64,000 nucleotides of DNA from JAEUMD01 sp044222395 (GCA_044222395.1 JBGANK010000005.1:1-64000); one strand, 5' to 3'. Numbered from the stretch's first letter, positions 27,188 through 37,086 are shown. Notes: generated by a model not told the origin, from the letters alone. Numbers and translations are program-made.

Positions 27188-27775
27188 ATGAGCGTTGCGC
27201 CCGCCAGATCCGCGCCGATGACACTGCCGAACATCCTGACCTACGGGCGGATTGTGGCGGTGCCGGCGCTGGTTGCCTGCCTCTATTTCCTGAAGGGCGA
27301 CGTGGCGCGGTGGTCCGCCTTTGGGCTGTTCGTACTGGCCGGTTTGACCGATTGGCTCGACGGCTATCTGGCGCGTGCCTGGGAGCAGCAGTCGACGCTG
27401 GGGGCGATGCTCGATCCGATCGCGGACAAGCTGCTCGTCGGCGCGGCGCTGATGATGCTCGTTTACGATGGCACCATCGGACAGCTGTCAATCTGGGCCG
27501 CCATCATCATTCTGTGTCGTGAGATCCTGGTGTCGGGCCTGCGCGAGTTCCTGGCCGAACTCAATGTCAAGGTGCGCGTGTCGATGCTAGCCAAGTGGAA
27601 GACAGCGGTGCAGATGGTGGCGCTGGCGGTGTTGCTGGCAGGGCCGGCGGTCGAGAAATACCTTCCGGGCGCGGGAACCGCCGGGATCGCGCTGTTGTGG
27701 CTGGCGGCGATGCTGACGCTCTGGACCGGCTACGACTATTTGAAAGCGGGCATCAAGCACGCCATCTCTCAATAG
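27188..27775 (+). CDS. pgsA: CDP-diacylglycerol-glycerol-3-phosphate 3-phosphatidyltransferase
   Basis: First committed step to phosphatidylglycerol and cardiolipin, in the inner membrane. 195 aa, several TM helices, and the CDP-alcohol phosphotransferase motif DGYLAR...G...DPIADK (DGx2ARx8Gx3Dx3D). Sits between uvrC and moaD as in many Rhizobiales. Confidence 0.95.
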   Translation: MSVAPARSAPMTLPNILTYGRIVAVPALVACLYFLKGDVARWSAFGLFVLAGLTDWLDGYLARAWEQQSTLGAMLDPIADKLLVGAALMMLVYDGTIGQLSIWAAIIILCREILVSGLREFLAELNVKVRVSMLAKWKTAVQMVALAVLLAGPAVEKYLPGAGTAGIALLWLAAMLTLWTGYDYLKAGIKHAISQ

Positions 27776-27825
27776 GATCGGGGCCGCTTCGGCTGATCGG
27801 TAGCTGCGATCCAAGGAGCTCATGC

Positions 27826-28101
27826 ATGGCAAACACGGCTGGCAGACGGGTCCGGGTGCTCTATTTCGCGTGGGTGCGCGAGAAGATCGGCCGCGGCGAG
27901 GAGATGGTCGATCTGCCGGCGGGCCTGGCGACAGTCGCCGACTTGGTCGGCTGGCTGAGGACACGCGGTCCGGAGTACGAATCCGCCTTCGCGCGGCCGG
28001 AGGTGGTGCGCGCAGCCATCGACCAGACCCATGTGAAGCCTGGTACCGCCCTTGCGGATGCGCGCGAGATCGCATTCTTCCCTCCAGTCACAGGCGGTTG
28101 A
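27826..28101 (+). CDS. moaD: molybdopterin synthase small subunit
   Basis: 91 aa ubiquitin-fold sulfur carrier ending in the required Gly-Gly (FFPPVTGG), which is thiocarboxylated and donates sulfur to precursor Z. The ATG at 27826 is preceded by AAGGAG. moaE follows after 3 bases. Serves molybdenum cofactor synthesis. Confidence 0.94.
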   Translation: MANTAGRRVRVLYFAWVREKIGRGEEMVDLPAGLATVADLVGWLRTRGPEYESAFARPEVVRAAIDQTHVKPGTALADAREIAFFPPVTGG

Positions 28102-28104
28102 GGC

Positions 28105-28596
28105 ATGGCGGTCCGGGTTCAGGCGGAAGATTTCGACGTCGGCGCGGAGGTCAAAGGGCTGACCGAGGGGCGCACCGACATCGGTGCCATCGTGACTTTC
28201 ACGGGCACCGTGCGCGGCGGCGATAAGGGTGGTGACATCGTTGCGATGACGCTCGAGCACTATCCGGGTATGACCGAAGGTGAACTTCAACGCATCGAAG
28301 CGGAAGCCGTGCAGCGCTGGCCGCTGCAGGCCAGCCTCATCATCCACCGTCACGGCGAACTGCGACCCGGCGACAATATCGTGCTCGTCGTGACCGCCTC
28401 GCAGCACCGACATGCGGCGTTCGAGGCGGCGGCATTCCTGATGGACTTCCTGAAGACACGCGCGCCGTTCTGGAAGAAGGAAACGCGAGCCGATGGCAGC
28501 GGCGGCTGGGTCGACGCTCGCGAGGCTGACGACGGCGCGGTCGAGAGGTGGCAGCAGGGCGCGATTCGTGTTGCGCCTGCAAAGGCGGCGGAATAG
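28105..28596 (+). CDS. moaE: molybdopterin synthase catalytic subunit
   Basis: 163 aa. Typical motifs: GAIVTFTGTVRG, LEHYPGMTEGEL, IIHRHGELRPGDNIVLV and the catalytic Lys region FLKTRAPFWKKE. The C-terminal 25 residues are extra. Forms the heterotetramer with MoaD. Confidence 0.95.
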   Translation: MAVRVQAEDFDVGAEVKGLTEGRTDIGAIVTFTGTVRGGDKGGDIVAMTLEHYPGMTEGELQRIEAEAVQRWPLQASLIIHRHGELRPGDNIVLVVTASQHRHAAFEAAAFLMDFLKTRAPFWKKETRADGSGGWVDAREADDGAVERWQQGAIRVAPAKAAE

Positions 28597-28806
28597 CAAA
28601 GTTGCGGAGTAGTGTATTGTCCTGCGCAATGGTGCATTCTGCCGCGATTGGGCGAACAAAGCGAATTGCGTATTAGCAAAACGTTTACCCTTCCAAGGCG
28701 ATAACCTTAACTACGCCTGAGGAATGACCGGAAACGGCCATTTTCTCAGTGCATCGTTCCCGTGCGCCGCGAGAGCGGCCAGTGTTGCGTAAGACGGGGG
28801 TCGAAC

Positions 28807-30129
28807 GTGAGAATCTTGAGGGTCTTGCCGCGCCGCAAGAGCGCGCATTTGCCTGCTTTTCTTACATGCCTTTTGGCGCTCGGCCACGGCGGCCAGCAAG
28901 TTGCAGCACAAACTCTCGCAGCAGCCCCAACTTCACAAGCAGCACCCAGTCCACTGGCTTCCGCCGCATCGAGTGGCGTCCAAGTCGACGACAGCGTCGT
29001 TGCCACGGCCAAGGGAACACGGTTCGTCATCGGCCTCGACAAGCGCGTCGACTACACGGTCTTCGCTCTCTCCAATCCGAACCGCGTGATCGTCGAATTG
29101 GGCGACGCGCGGATGGATCTGCCATCAATCGGCGGTTCGCAGGCGATCGGGCTCATCAAGTCGATCCGCGGCGGCGTCTCCGCACCAGGGCGCCAGCGCG
29201 TCATCATCGACGTCACCAACCCTGTCGTCATCGACCAGAACAAGCTCGTCAAGGCACCTGACGGTAGCGGCTATCAGCTTGCCCTCGACATCGTGCCGGC
29301 GTCGGTGCCGTCGGCCGGGGCCAAGACCGCTGCCCTCGACGTGCCGCCTTCCAAGCTCGGCTTCCAGCCGCCTGTGCCGCGTCCGGCGGAGGCACCCGAC
29401 CATCGAGCGGCGCGCGCCTTCAAGCCGATCATCGTCATCGATCCCGGTCATGGCGGCCACGACTCGGGCGCCACCAAGTTTGGCACCATCGAGAAGGACG
29501 TGGTGCTCGCCTTCGCCAAGGTGCTGCGCGACAAGATCGCCGCGACCGGACGCTACAAGGTGCTGATGACCCGCGACACCGACGTGTTCGTCGAGCTCGA
29601 TGAGCGGCGCGCGTTCGGCGAGAAGCACAATGCCAGCCTGTTCATTGCCGTGCACGCCGATTACGCCTCGACGCGGGCCAGCGGCGCTACCATCTACACA
29701 TTGCGTTCCGGCGTGGCCGAAAGCCTCAAGCGGTCGGCCAGCGAGGATACCAGCGGCGTGCTCAGCAAGGACGAAGTCAAGACCGTGCGCGGCGCCGACG
29801 GCGACGTCAGCGCGGTGAAGGGCATTCTTGCCGATCTGGCGCGGCGCGAGGTCAACGTCACGCAAAAGCGGACCAGCATCTTCGCCAGAAGCGTTGTGGC
29901 GCAGATGAGCGGCACAACCGGCATGCGCGACGACCCCGACAAGCAGGCCGCCTTCCGCGTGCTCAAGACGGCACAATTCCCATCGGTTCTGATCGAGCTG
30001 GGCTACGTCTCGAACCGGAAGGATTCGGAGCTGCTCAATTCGAATGCGTGGCGCAGCAAGGTGGCGGGCTCCATCACAGAGGCCGTCGACCGCTACTTCA
30101 ACAACCAGCTGGCGCGGCTGCCGCTCTAA
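28807..30129 (+). CDS. N-acetylmuramoyl-L-alanine amidase, AmiC type (AMIN + Amidase_3)
   Basis: About 440 aa. Signal-like N-terminus (VLPRRKSAHLPAFLTCLLALGHG), AMIN domain (RFVIGLDKRVDYTVFALSNPNRVIVEL, about 55-160), linker, and Zn-dependent Amidase_3 domain (IIVIDPGHGGHDSGA; ASLFIAVHAD; SVLIELGYVSN, last catalytic Glu). Cuts septal peptidoglycan during cell separation. GTG 28807 (GGGGG about 10 bases before) is preferred; GTG 28762 is in frame. A second amidase of this class lies at 48.5-50.1 kb. Confidence 0.9.
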   Translation: MRILRVLPRRKSAHLPAFLTCLLALGHGGQQVAAQTLAAAPTSQAAPSPLASAASSGVQVDDSVVATAKGTRFVIGLDKRVDYTVFALSNPNRVIVELGDARMDLPSIGGSQAIGLIKSIRGGVSAPGRQRVIIDVTNPVVIDQNKLVKAPDGSGYQLALDIVPASVPSAGAKTAALDVPPSKLGFQPPVPRPAEAPDHRAARAFKPIIVIDPGHGGHDSGATKFGTIEKDVVLAFAKVLRDKIAATGRYKVLMTRDTDVFVELDERRAFGEKHNASLFIAVHADYASTRASGATIYTLRSGVAESLKRSASEDTSGVLSKDEVKTVRGADGDVSAVKGILADLARREVNVTQKRTSIFARSVVAQMSGTTGMRDDPDKQAAFRVLKTAQFPSVLIELGYVSNRKDSELLNSNAWRSKVAGSITEAVDRYFNNQLARLPL

Positions 30130-30168
30130 CAAGGTGCATCAGAGGTCGGTGGAAACATTGCGCTTCCA

Positions 30169-30197
30169 TGCATGGCCGTGCTCGACACGGCCATGCA
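30169..30197. repeat. perfect inverted repeat
   Basis: TGCATGGCCGTG and CACGGCCATGCA (12-bp arms, 5-base loop). Forms a tandem pair with the next palindrome, 40 bases after the amidase stop; may also serve as its terminator. Confidence 0.6.
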
Positions 30198-30226
30198 GCT
30201 CTTGGCTTTTCGCGATGTGCTTCTGG

Positions 30227-30249
30227 ATGGCCGGATCAAGTCCGGCCAT
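30227..30249. repeat. ATGGCCGGA palindrome (common rhizobial intergenic repeat type)
   Basis: ATGGCCGGA-TCAAG-TCCGGCCAT, 9-bp arms. The core GGCCGGRNCAAGYCCGGCC is a familiar high-copy intergenic motif in Rhizobiales genomes. Confidence 0.6.
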
Positions 30250-30378
30250 GGAGTTTTGATTCCACGATTTCCCGAAGTGCTCTAACCGCGTGTGTCTCGC
30301 GGCAGAAGTGGCGCGGCTCTTGGCGCTGGCGGCTGTGCCGGACAAGCGCTTGAAACAACGCAACTCCAGAAATGATGA

Positions 30379-30407
30379 AGGCCGGTCCCGCGGGACCGGC
30401 CTTTTTT
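30379..30407 (+). terminator. intrinsic terminator with T-run
   Basis: AGGCCGGTCCC and GGGACCGGCCT (11-bp arms, 2-base apparent loop) followed by five T. The best canonical terminator in the window. It lies 250 bases past the amidase gene, so it may end a long 3' UTR or a small RNA starting after 30250. Confidence 0.75.
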
Positions 30408-31133
30408 CCTCGTGGCCGGCAGCGCTATCGCACTTGGGCGCCGGCAAGCTCGGATCAGATGCTACTTGGAGGATGCGAAGGTTTCAGGCGCCAAAGAAGA
30501 ATGAACCAATTGGGATCCAGTTTCAGACCATCGATGAAACGCTTAAACGCGCTGCGTGGTACTGAGTACAGACATGGGTGACGGCGCACTGGCATGGGCC
30601 ACTCCATTTTCGCGTGGTGGATGCATTCCTTCGCGCCCTGCCGGGCCCGAGCTTCGGCAAATCAATGCAACGCGCCAACCCGACCAGCCAGGCAAACCGG
30701 TCGCTGCTTGAGCATGTCTTTGCAGAAGTGGAATACGTCAGTCTTGGACGAGCCAATTGGGAATACCGGTGCGATCGGCGGCAAACGGTCCCTCGGGCGA
30801 TCTCATCCGCATCAGCCCCTCGTCCGCCGCTCATGAGGTGCCGGTTCGTGCCGGCGCCATCTGATTTCATCTAGGGCGCAACCTTTTAGCCCTGACGCTC
30901 GCACCCGGCGCGGCTGGTCGCGGAGCCCTGCTCCCGGCCAGTCCCATCCGGTGGATGGAATTTCATCCACGGGGGCGGATGCTAAGTGATTCGTCCACCG
31001 ATATGTTGACGCACCAAGTCGATTTTTAGAGTTGCATGTGCGGCTTGAAGGAAGGGCGCGCATCCAAGAAACGGAACGATGCGAAGCGAGACTGTGGGCC
31101 GGCATCATGATGAACTTTTGAACACGAAAACAC

Positions 31134-31178
31134 CGAGGGTCGGCGGACCCACATTTGTGCGTGATAAGCCGACCCTCG
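31134..31178 (-). terminator. long hairpin after the Cys-rich gene
   Basis: CGAGGGTCGGC and GCCGACCCTCG (11-bp arms, 23-base loop), 27 bases past the stop on the minus strand, followed on that strand by GTGTTTTCG. Confidence 0.5.
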
Positions 31179-31204
31179 ATTGTGCGTAATGCAATGCGTC
31201 AGTT

Positions 31205-31504
31205 CTAATCCTTCAAGACGCTGCGGGACACTTCGCCTGCATCGACCAGCGCACGGATGCACGTCTTTGAGATCGACTTGCCGGCCGCCTGCATGCAGCG
31301 GCGCAATTCGGTTCCATAGAGCGAGTAGCCGGGACAGAAGCGATTGTAGTCGCCCTTGCAGGCGCGGCGGACGCGAGACGAGTAAGGCCCCTTCTCGGCC
31401 ATGGCTCCTGACGTCAGCACGGTTGTCTCGACGGCGAACGTTGCCGTGGCGGCGATTGCGGCGACGAGGCCGGCGCGAATTACCTTCTTCATCGGCATAC
31501 TCAT
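31205..31504 (-). CDS. small exported Cys-rich-repeat protein
   Basis: 99 aa. Signal peptide (MKKVIRAGLVAAIAATATFAVETTVL...AMA) and a mature part of about 64 residues with four Cys spaced as ACKGDYNRFC...LRRCM...KTCIRAL. This matches one unit of the Cys-rich (GLG1-type) repeat found in small bacterial periplasmic proteins, probably with two disulfides. Function unknown. Starts at ATG 31504 or the downstream ATGs (MSMPMKK). Confidence 0.75.
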   Translation of the reverse strand: MSMPMKKVIRAGLVAAIAATATFAVETTVLTSGAMAEKGPYSSRVRRACKGDYNRFCPGYSLYGTELRRCMQAAGKSISKTCIRALVDAGEVSRSVLKD

Positions 31505-31637
31505 CCTTGCGTTGTTTGAGGGGGAGCCCCCTGCACGATCAAGCTCGCGGGTACTTAGTCATAGATTGTGGCCTAGGCTAGTGCGGTGCGACACCTCACC
31601 TCGACTGCGGCATTCGAGCCATGAACGCCTGGAACAC

Positions 31638-33089
31638 TCAGGAACGACTTGATTTTCCGCGGCCTGCCCGAGACGCATAGGGGTTCTCCCCCTTCTTTAG
31701 ATTGAGCCTGATCGGAACACCGGGAAGCTTGAAAGCGTCGCGCAGACTGTTGGTTAGATAGCGCAAATAGCTGCGCGGCAGCTCACCGGGGCGAGAGCAG
31801 AAGGCAACGAACGTCGGCGGGCGCGTGGAAACCTGCGTCATGTAGCGAAGCCGGATGCGGCGGCCGGCGACAGCGGGCGGTGCATGGCGGGCCAAGGCCT
31901 CCTGAAGCCAGCGATTGAGATCGGCAGTGGACACGCGGCGGTTCCACCCTTCGTAGGCGTCGACAATCGCTTCCATCAAACGATCGAGGCCTCGCTCGCC
32001 CAGTGCCGACACCGTAACGAGCGTCACTCCCGATACCTGCGACAGCTTCTCGGCGAGCGTCTCGCGCAGCTCGCGCAGGAGCTTCTGCTTCTCGGACACG
32101 AGGTCCCACTTGTTTACGGCGACGACGATGGCACGGCCTTCGCTGGTGATCATGTCGCCGATGGTCAGGTCCTGATGCTCGAAGGGGTGCTCGGCGTCTA
32201 CCATCAGCACCACGACCTCGGCAAAGCGGAGCGCGCGGACGGTGTCGCTTGCCGACAGCTTTTCGGCAAGCTCGTCGATGCGCGCCTTGCGGCGCAGACC
32301 GGCTGTGTCGAACAGCAGAAACGTGCGACCCTGCCAGGTCAGTTCGCTCGATATGGTGTCGCGCGTCAGGCCCGGCTCGGGGCCGGTGATCATGCGATCG
32401 TCCTCGAGCAGCGCGTTGACCAGTGTCGACTTGCCGACATTGGGGCGGCCGACGATGGCGACGCGGATCGGCTGCGTGCGCCGCAGCTCATCTGTATCCT
32501 CAGCTGCGGCTTCGCCCGAGCCTGCCGCGCTGGCGGGCGCAGCATCGTCGCGCTTCTTGCGGCCTTTACGGGTTGTTTCCTCTGGCGCAAGGCCGAGGGC
32601 GCGGAGCAGATCGAAGACGAGATCGCCGATGCCCTCGCCATGCTCCGCTGAGATAGCGACCGGCTCGCCGAAACCCAGCGCGAATGCATCGTAGAAGCCA
32701 CTCTCGCCGGCGCGGCCCTCCGCCTTGTTGGCCACCAGGATGACCGGTTTGCCCGACGCCCGGATGATACGGGCAAAGGCTTCGTCGGCGGCCGTCACAC
32801 CTTCACGCGCGTCGATCACGAACAGGACGAGATCCGCGGTGGCGATGGCGGCTTCGGATTGCTTGCGCATGCGGGCGGCGATGGAACCGGGCCGGGCCTC
32901 CTCCAGTCCTGCCGTATCGACGAGGCGAACGGCGTGGCTGCCCAATTGCGCCGCGCCTTCGCGGCGATCTCGGGTCAGGCCGGGCATGTCGGAGACGAGC
33001 GCGCTGCGACGTCCCGTCAACCTGTTGAAGAGGGTGGACTTGCCGACGTTGGGACGTCCGACGATGGCAACGGTTGGGGGAGCAGACAT
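31638..33089 (-). CDS. der: ribosome-assembly GTPase Der (EngA)
   Basis: 483 aa with two consecutive GTPase domains, each with its P-loop (GRPNVGKSTLFN near residue 10; GRPNVGKSTLVN near 213) and switch II DTAG, plus a C-terminal KH-like domain (LRYMTQVSTRPPTFVAFCSRPGELPRSYLRYL). Needed for 50S assembly. The linker between GTPase domains is longer and Ala/Glu-rich. Confidence 0.97.
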   Translation of the reverse strand: MSAPPTVAIVGRPNVGKSTLFNRLTGRRSALVSDMPGLTRDRREGAAQLGSHAVRLVDTAGLEEARPGSIAARMRKQSEAAIATADLVLFVIDAREGVTAADEAFARIIRASGKPVILVANKAEGRAGESGFYDAFALGFGEPVAISAEHGEGIGDLVFDLLRALGLAPEETTRKGRKKRDDAAPASAAGSGEAAAEDTDELRRTQPIRVAIVGRPNVGKSTLVNALLEDDRMITGPEPGLTRDTISSELTWQGRTFLLFDTAGLRRKARIDELAEKLSASDTVRALRFAEVVVLMVDAEHPFEHQDLTIGDMITSEGRAIVVAVNKWDLVSEKQKLLRELRETLAEKLSQVSGVTLVTVSALGERGLDRLMEAIVDAYEGWNRRVSTADLNRWLQEALARHAPPAVAGRRIRLRYMTQVSTRPPTFVAFCSRPGELPRSYLRYLTNSLRDAFKLPGVPIRLNLKKGENPYASRAGRGKSSRS

Positions 33090-33316
33090 GGGTCGGGCGA
33101 CTCGAATACGGCAATGCGGGCGGATCGGACGTCCATCCCGGTGCGAAAAGGTGCGTGGCCGGGCGGGCAGAAGCTCTCGGTCCGCGGATGGTTTGGTATT
33201 GGCTGAGCGCGCTTATGCCCGAAAGCGGCCGTGTTGGGAACAACCGCGCTCAGATCGCGGGCGGACCCATGACGCAGCCCGCGCCGGTTGCCGGCGCCTG
33301 CACCGGGCCGAGCAAG

Positions 33317-34696
33317 TCAGTTCAGGGCGATCAGCTTGGCGGAATCGGTCAAGACGAACATGCGGCGCTTGGCGACGACAGGCGCGACGAATACCGGGTC
33401 GCCCAGGTTCTGCTGCGAGGCAACACGACCGGTCAAGGCGTCGACGCCGACCAGAGCGCCCTTCGAGGACACCAACCACAGCTTGCCACCGGCGAGCACC
33501 GGTCCGGCCCAGGTCTTGTCGTCAGGCAGCTGCGTGGTCCACTGCACCGTTCCCTGATCGCGCTTCACCGCCAGCAGTTGGCCGGAGGTGTCGACCACGA
33601 ACACGCTGCCGCCAGCGACCCACGGTGTTTGCGTACTGGCGATATTGAGCGACCACAGGCGCTCGCCATTGGCGACTTGCGTTGCGACCATGCGTCCGGC
33701 GTGACCGACCGCGAATACGGTTCCGTTGTCGATCGCCGGCCTCGCAGCGCCCGCCAGCGAGTTCAACTGTGAGGACAGGCGAGAGCTGGAAAGGCTTTCG
33801 GACCATACAGCCGAGCCGTCGGAAACCTTCAGCGCCACCAGATCTCCGGTCGGATACGGGACGACGACAACGTCGCCGGCCACCGCGGGGCTGACGCTCA
33901 TGACGATGCTCGCCTGCTGCGGCAAGCCGCGAGCGGTCCACAGCTCGGAGCCATCGACTCCGGAGAGGCAATAGAAGCGGCCATCAATGGCGATCACGAA
34001 CACGCGGTCACCCTTGGCGGTGGGCGCGGCGCGGATCGGCACGCTCAGATTGCGTTCCCAAAGCTTCTTGCCATTCTGCGGATCGAGCGCGACGACGTTG
34101 CCAAAGCCGCTGGCCGCGTAAATGCGCCCACTGTCGGCGGCAAGCCCACCGCCGTAGCCGCCGTTGGCCGAAGAACCACCACCAAGCGAGAACAAGCTAC
34201 CTGCCGACGTCCGCTCCTTCTCGGGCACCAGCGACACGCGCCAAGCGGAGCTGCCACCCGACAGCGCGAAGGCGGATACAGTACCGTTGGCATCGAGCGT
34301 GAAGATCTTTTCGCCAAAAATGATCGGACTTGCGGTCACGCGACCGACCTTGCCAGAGCCGGTGCCGGCATCGGCGCTCCAGCTCTTCTGAACAGCAGCC
34401 GCAAGGGCCAGATGACCTGGTGCATTGGTCGGCTCGCCGCCGGGTTGGGCCCAGGCGTCGTTCTCGTGCTCGTTGACGAGCACGATCGGCTTGTCGCCGG
34501 AGGCCAGCTCACCCGGAATCTTCTCTGCTTCGGGCAGAATTGCGATGCGCTTGCCGGGCAGCGGCGTCTGCTTTTCCTTGAACGGGTTGAGATCGGTGAC
34601 CTTGGGCAGACTGGGCATGCCACCGGAGCAACCGGCCAGGACGCCAGCTGCGAGTATGACGCCAAGCAGTTTGGTCAACCGGACAAGACTGCCCAT
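33317..34696 (-). CDS. bamB: outer-membrane assembly lipoprotein BamB (PQQ-type beta-propeller)
   Basis: 459 aa. Lipoprotein signal MGSLVRLTKLLGVILAAGVLAGC with Cys at the lipobox, then a beta-propeller with repeated FALDPQNGKKLWERN-like blades (VVALDPQNGKKLWE, SDGSAVWSESL, ANGERLWSLN, DQGTVQWTT). Part of the BAM complex inserting outer-membrane proteins. GGGGGA precedes ATG 34696; an in-frame ATG at 34717 overlaps the upstream stop. Order yfgM-bamB-der is conserved in proteobacteria. Confidence 0.92.
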   Translation of the reverse strand: MGSLVRLTKLLGVILAAGVLAGCSGGMPSLPKVTDLNPFKEKQTPLPGKRIAILPEAEKIPGELASGDKPIVLVNEHENDAWAQPGGEPTNAPGHLALAAAVQKSWSADAGTGSGKVGRVTASPIIFGEKIFTLDANGTVSAFALSGGSSAWRVSLVPEKERTSAGSLFSLGGGSSANGGYGGGLAADSGRIYAASGFGNVVALDPQNGKKLWERNLSVPIRAAPTAKGDRVFVIAIDGRFYCLSGVDGSELWTARGLPQQASIVMSVSPAVAGDVVVVPYPTGDLVALKVSDGSAVWSESLSSSRLSSQLNSLAGAARPAIDNGTVFAVGHAGRMVATQVANGERLWSLNIASTQTPWVAGGSVFVVDTSGQLLAVKRDQGTVQWTTQLPDDKTWAGPVLAGGKLWLVSSKGALVGVDALTGRVASQQNLGDPVFVAPVVAKRRMFVLTDSAKLIALN

Positions 34697-34713
34697 GCGC
34701 TGCCGTCCCCCTG

Positions 34714-35463
34714 TCATTTCTTCTCCGCGGCCGGTGGCGCCACTGGATTGGCCACGTCAGCCGCATTCGGAGCCGCCGCACCCGCCTGTGATGCCTTGGC
34801 CAGATCGGCGGCGACAATTCCAGACAGCATCATCTGGGCCCGCTCGCGGATGTCGCCTGGCACTGCACGATCGGCGAGAAGTTCTTCCAACGCCTTGCGG
34901 GCGACCTCGGTCTTGCCCGCCTTGAGTGCGGCCAAGGCTAGCATTTCACGCGCATTGGCCCGCCACGGGCTCGTTTCGCCCACCAGATCGTTGAGCCGAT
35001 TCTCAACCTCGGTAAAGTCAGCTTCCCCAATCTTCAGCGCCGTAGCCTGCAACTTGGCAAAGGATTTCAACAGCGGGTCCGTGCCGGAGCTGCTGGTCAG
35101 GGCTTCATACTCGGCCGCCGCCTTGGCCTTGTCGCCTGTATCCAGGGCCAAACCGGCCAACCGAAGGCGGGCCAGTGCCGCATATCCACCCGGCGCGGTT
35201 TTTGCCAGATCCTCGAAGGCCTTGCGTGCCTCTTCCGTCTTCTTTTCGGTGGCCAGGAAGGCAGCCTTCTCGAAGGCCGAACCGGCGGCATTGGCTGCGG
35301 CAAGCTGGCGCGCCTCGTAGAACTTGTAGCCGCCGACCATCAAGACCAGCGCGGCTGCCGCGGCCAGGACGATGTTGCCATACCGGTTCCAGAGCTGTTC
35401 CATGCGCTCACGGCGCAGCTCCTCTTCAACCTCACGCAGCAGTGTGTCGTCGTTGTTAGCCAT
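34714..35463 (-). CDS. YfgM-like tetratricopeptide membrane protein
   Basis: 249 aa. Cytoplasmic N-terminus (MANNDDTLLREVEEELRRERMEQLWNRYG), one TM helix (about 29-46), then periplasmic TPR-like helices and an Ala/Pro-rich tail. Matches the TPR_21/YfgM family, which helps periplasmic chaperones at the Sec translocon. Translationally coupled or adjacent to bamB. Confidence 0.87.
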   Translation of the reverse strand: MANNDDTLLREVEEELRRERMEQLWNRYGNIVLAAAAALVLMVGGYKFYEARQLAAANAAGSAFEKAAFLATEKKTEEARKAFEDLAKTAPGGYAALARLRLAGLALDTGDKAKAAAEYEALTSSSGTDPLLKSFAKLQATALKIGEADFTEVENRLNDLVGETSPWRANAREMLALAALKAGKTEVARKALEELLADRAVPGDIRERAQMMLSGIVAADLAKASQAGAAAPNAADVANPVAPPAAEKK

Positions 35464-35775
35464 ATTTCCTTGCGTCCCGGCCAGGTCGCTCGATGCAAGC
35501 GGACCTTACGATCTCATTGCAGCCTGTCGCCTTGGGCAAAAAGCACCGAGCTTGCGTTCCCAACCGGGCTCGTGGCCGTCACGACCGGTATCGGCACGCA
35601 TCCAAGGCTGCCTCCCAAATCAGGCTTATGCGCAATCTGAGCCCATCAACATTCGCGGATTGCCACTGGGCTTTAGCGCGGCAACGCCCGCATTGATAGC
35701 CCAGGCAAGTCGTGAAGCAAGCAAAAGCGCGGCGCCGCGCGCATAACCCCCTGATAACCCTTGACGCCCGATCCT
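35464..35775. other. intergenic region
   Basis: 312 bases between panB and the yfgM-like gene, probably the promoter of the yfgM-bamB-der unit. No gene, repeat or clear terminator seen. Confidence 0.4.
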
Positions 35776-36681
35776 CTAATTTGTTGGTTTTTTCGGCTTT
35801 TTCGTGGCCCCCGCGGCATTCGAACGGTCGTCCGGATCGGCTTTGCGCATGGCGTAGGTATGCTCGGGCGAGGGGAATGTGCGGGCCCGGACCTCTTCCG
35901 CGTAGCCGCGAATAGCGGATTGGATGGCCTGTCCGACAGCGCCGAATTCCTTGACGAACTTGGGGACGCGCGGCGACAGGCCAAGCATGTCTTCCATGAC
36001 GAGGATCTGGCCGTCGCAGGCCGCTGACGCACCAATCCCTATGGTTGGAATTGCGATCGCCTTGGTGATCTTGGCAGCCAGCGGCTCGGCCATCGCCTCA
36101 AGCACGACGGAGAAGGCGCCGGCATCGGCGACCTGACGGGCGTCCTCCTCGATGGCTGCCCATTGCGCTTCTTCTCGCCCCTGGGCCTTGAAGCCGCCGA
36201 TGACGTTGATCGATTGCGGCGTCAGGCCGATGTGCGCCATCACCGGAACGCCACGGTCGACGAGATAGCGGATCGTCTCGGCCATGCGGCGGCCGCCCTC
36301 GAGCTTGACCGCACCGCAATCGGTCTCCTTCATTACGCGCGCCGCATTGCGGAAGGCGACGGACGGGCTTTCCTCGTACGTGCCAAAGGGCATGTCGACA
36401 ACTACAAGGGCGCGGCGTGCACCGCGTACGACCGCGCGGCCATGCATGATCATCAGCTCCAACGGCACCGGCACGGTCGTCTCATAGCCGTGCATCACCA
36501 TACCGAGACTGTCGCCGACCAGGAGAAAATCACAGTAGGGGTCAGCAATCGCTGCGGTATGGGCGTGATATGACGTGAGTGAGACAATCGGGCGAACGCC
36601 TTTCATGGCGGCGATGTCCGGCGCCATCAAACGCTTGACCTTGGTTCCAGCGGGTGCACCGGCTGCGGATTGCGAGGACAT
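35776..36681 (-). CDS. panB: 3-methyl-2-oxobutanoate hydroxymethyltransferase
   Basis: First step of pantothenate synthesis (ketopantoate formation with methylene-THF). 301 aa from ATG 36681. Family signatures: PIVSLTSYHAHTA, DFLLVGDSLGMVMHG, AHIGLTPQ, IPTIGIGASAACDGQILVMEDMLGL. The open frame continues upstream to 36846, but that part lacks family similarity. Confidence 0.96.
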   Translation of the reverse strand: MSSQSAAGAPAGTKVKRLMAPDIAAMKGVRPIVSLTSYHAHTAAIADPYCDFLLVGDSLGMVMHGYETTVPVPLELMIMHGRAVVRGARRALVVVDMPFGTYEESPSVAFRNAARVMKETDCGAVKLEGGRRMAETIRYLVDRGVPVMAHIGLTPQSINVIGGFKAQGREEAQWAAIEEDARQVADAGAFSVVLEAMAEPLAAKITKAIAIPTIGIGASAACDGQILVMEDMLGLSPRVPKFVKEFGAVGQAIQSAIRGYAEEVRARTFPSPEHTYAMRKADPDDRSNAAGATKKPKKPTN

Positions 36682-37086
36682 AGTTGGCGAAACACTCCCG
36701 TTCGGCTGTTGCGACGCGCGATAGTGGGCGATCTGCCCGAAAGCTGCGCGGCAATGATACGGCGACACGAACCGCGACCAGCGATCGACGAGCCGCATCT
36801 TCTCCCTGCCATACCGCAGGCGCGGCGCCGCGGCCAGATACCTCAATGATGTAGCGTTAGGTTCGCTCGCCTGTTGAGCTGGAACTTACAAGTCGCTGGC
36901 CCGGCGCTCCTTGATCTCAATCTTGTTGCACGCTGTTTTGGCGCGGAGCGAGCCCAACAGTGCTTGCGCGACATGCGGCGCAAAGTTTTGCCCCGGTGCC
37001 ACACCGGCTGGATAATCCTCTTTGTGCGGGCCGGTTTGATTTGCGACCTACTGACCCTCCTGATAACCAAACTCAAGGCTTGTGAG

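Larger units (their letters stand above)
30130..31204. other. 1.07 kb gene-free region with palindromes
   Basis: No open frame here has family similarity or codon use like the neighbours. The left third holds two palindromic repeats and an intrinsic terminator; the right end holds a long hairpin. The middle (30410-31130) shows no structure I can identify. Confidence 0.5.

Noticed and set aside
30290..31108. Several 60-115-codon frames in the gene-free stretch
   Set aside because: No similarity, no ribosome sites, both strands equally open; typical of GC-rich non-coding DNA.
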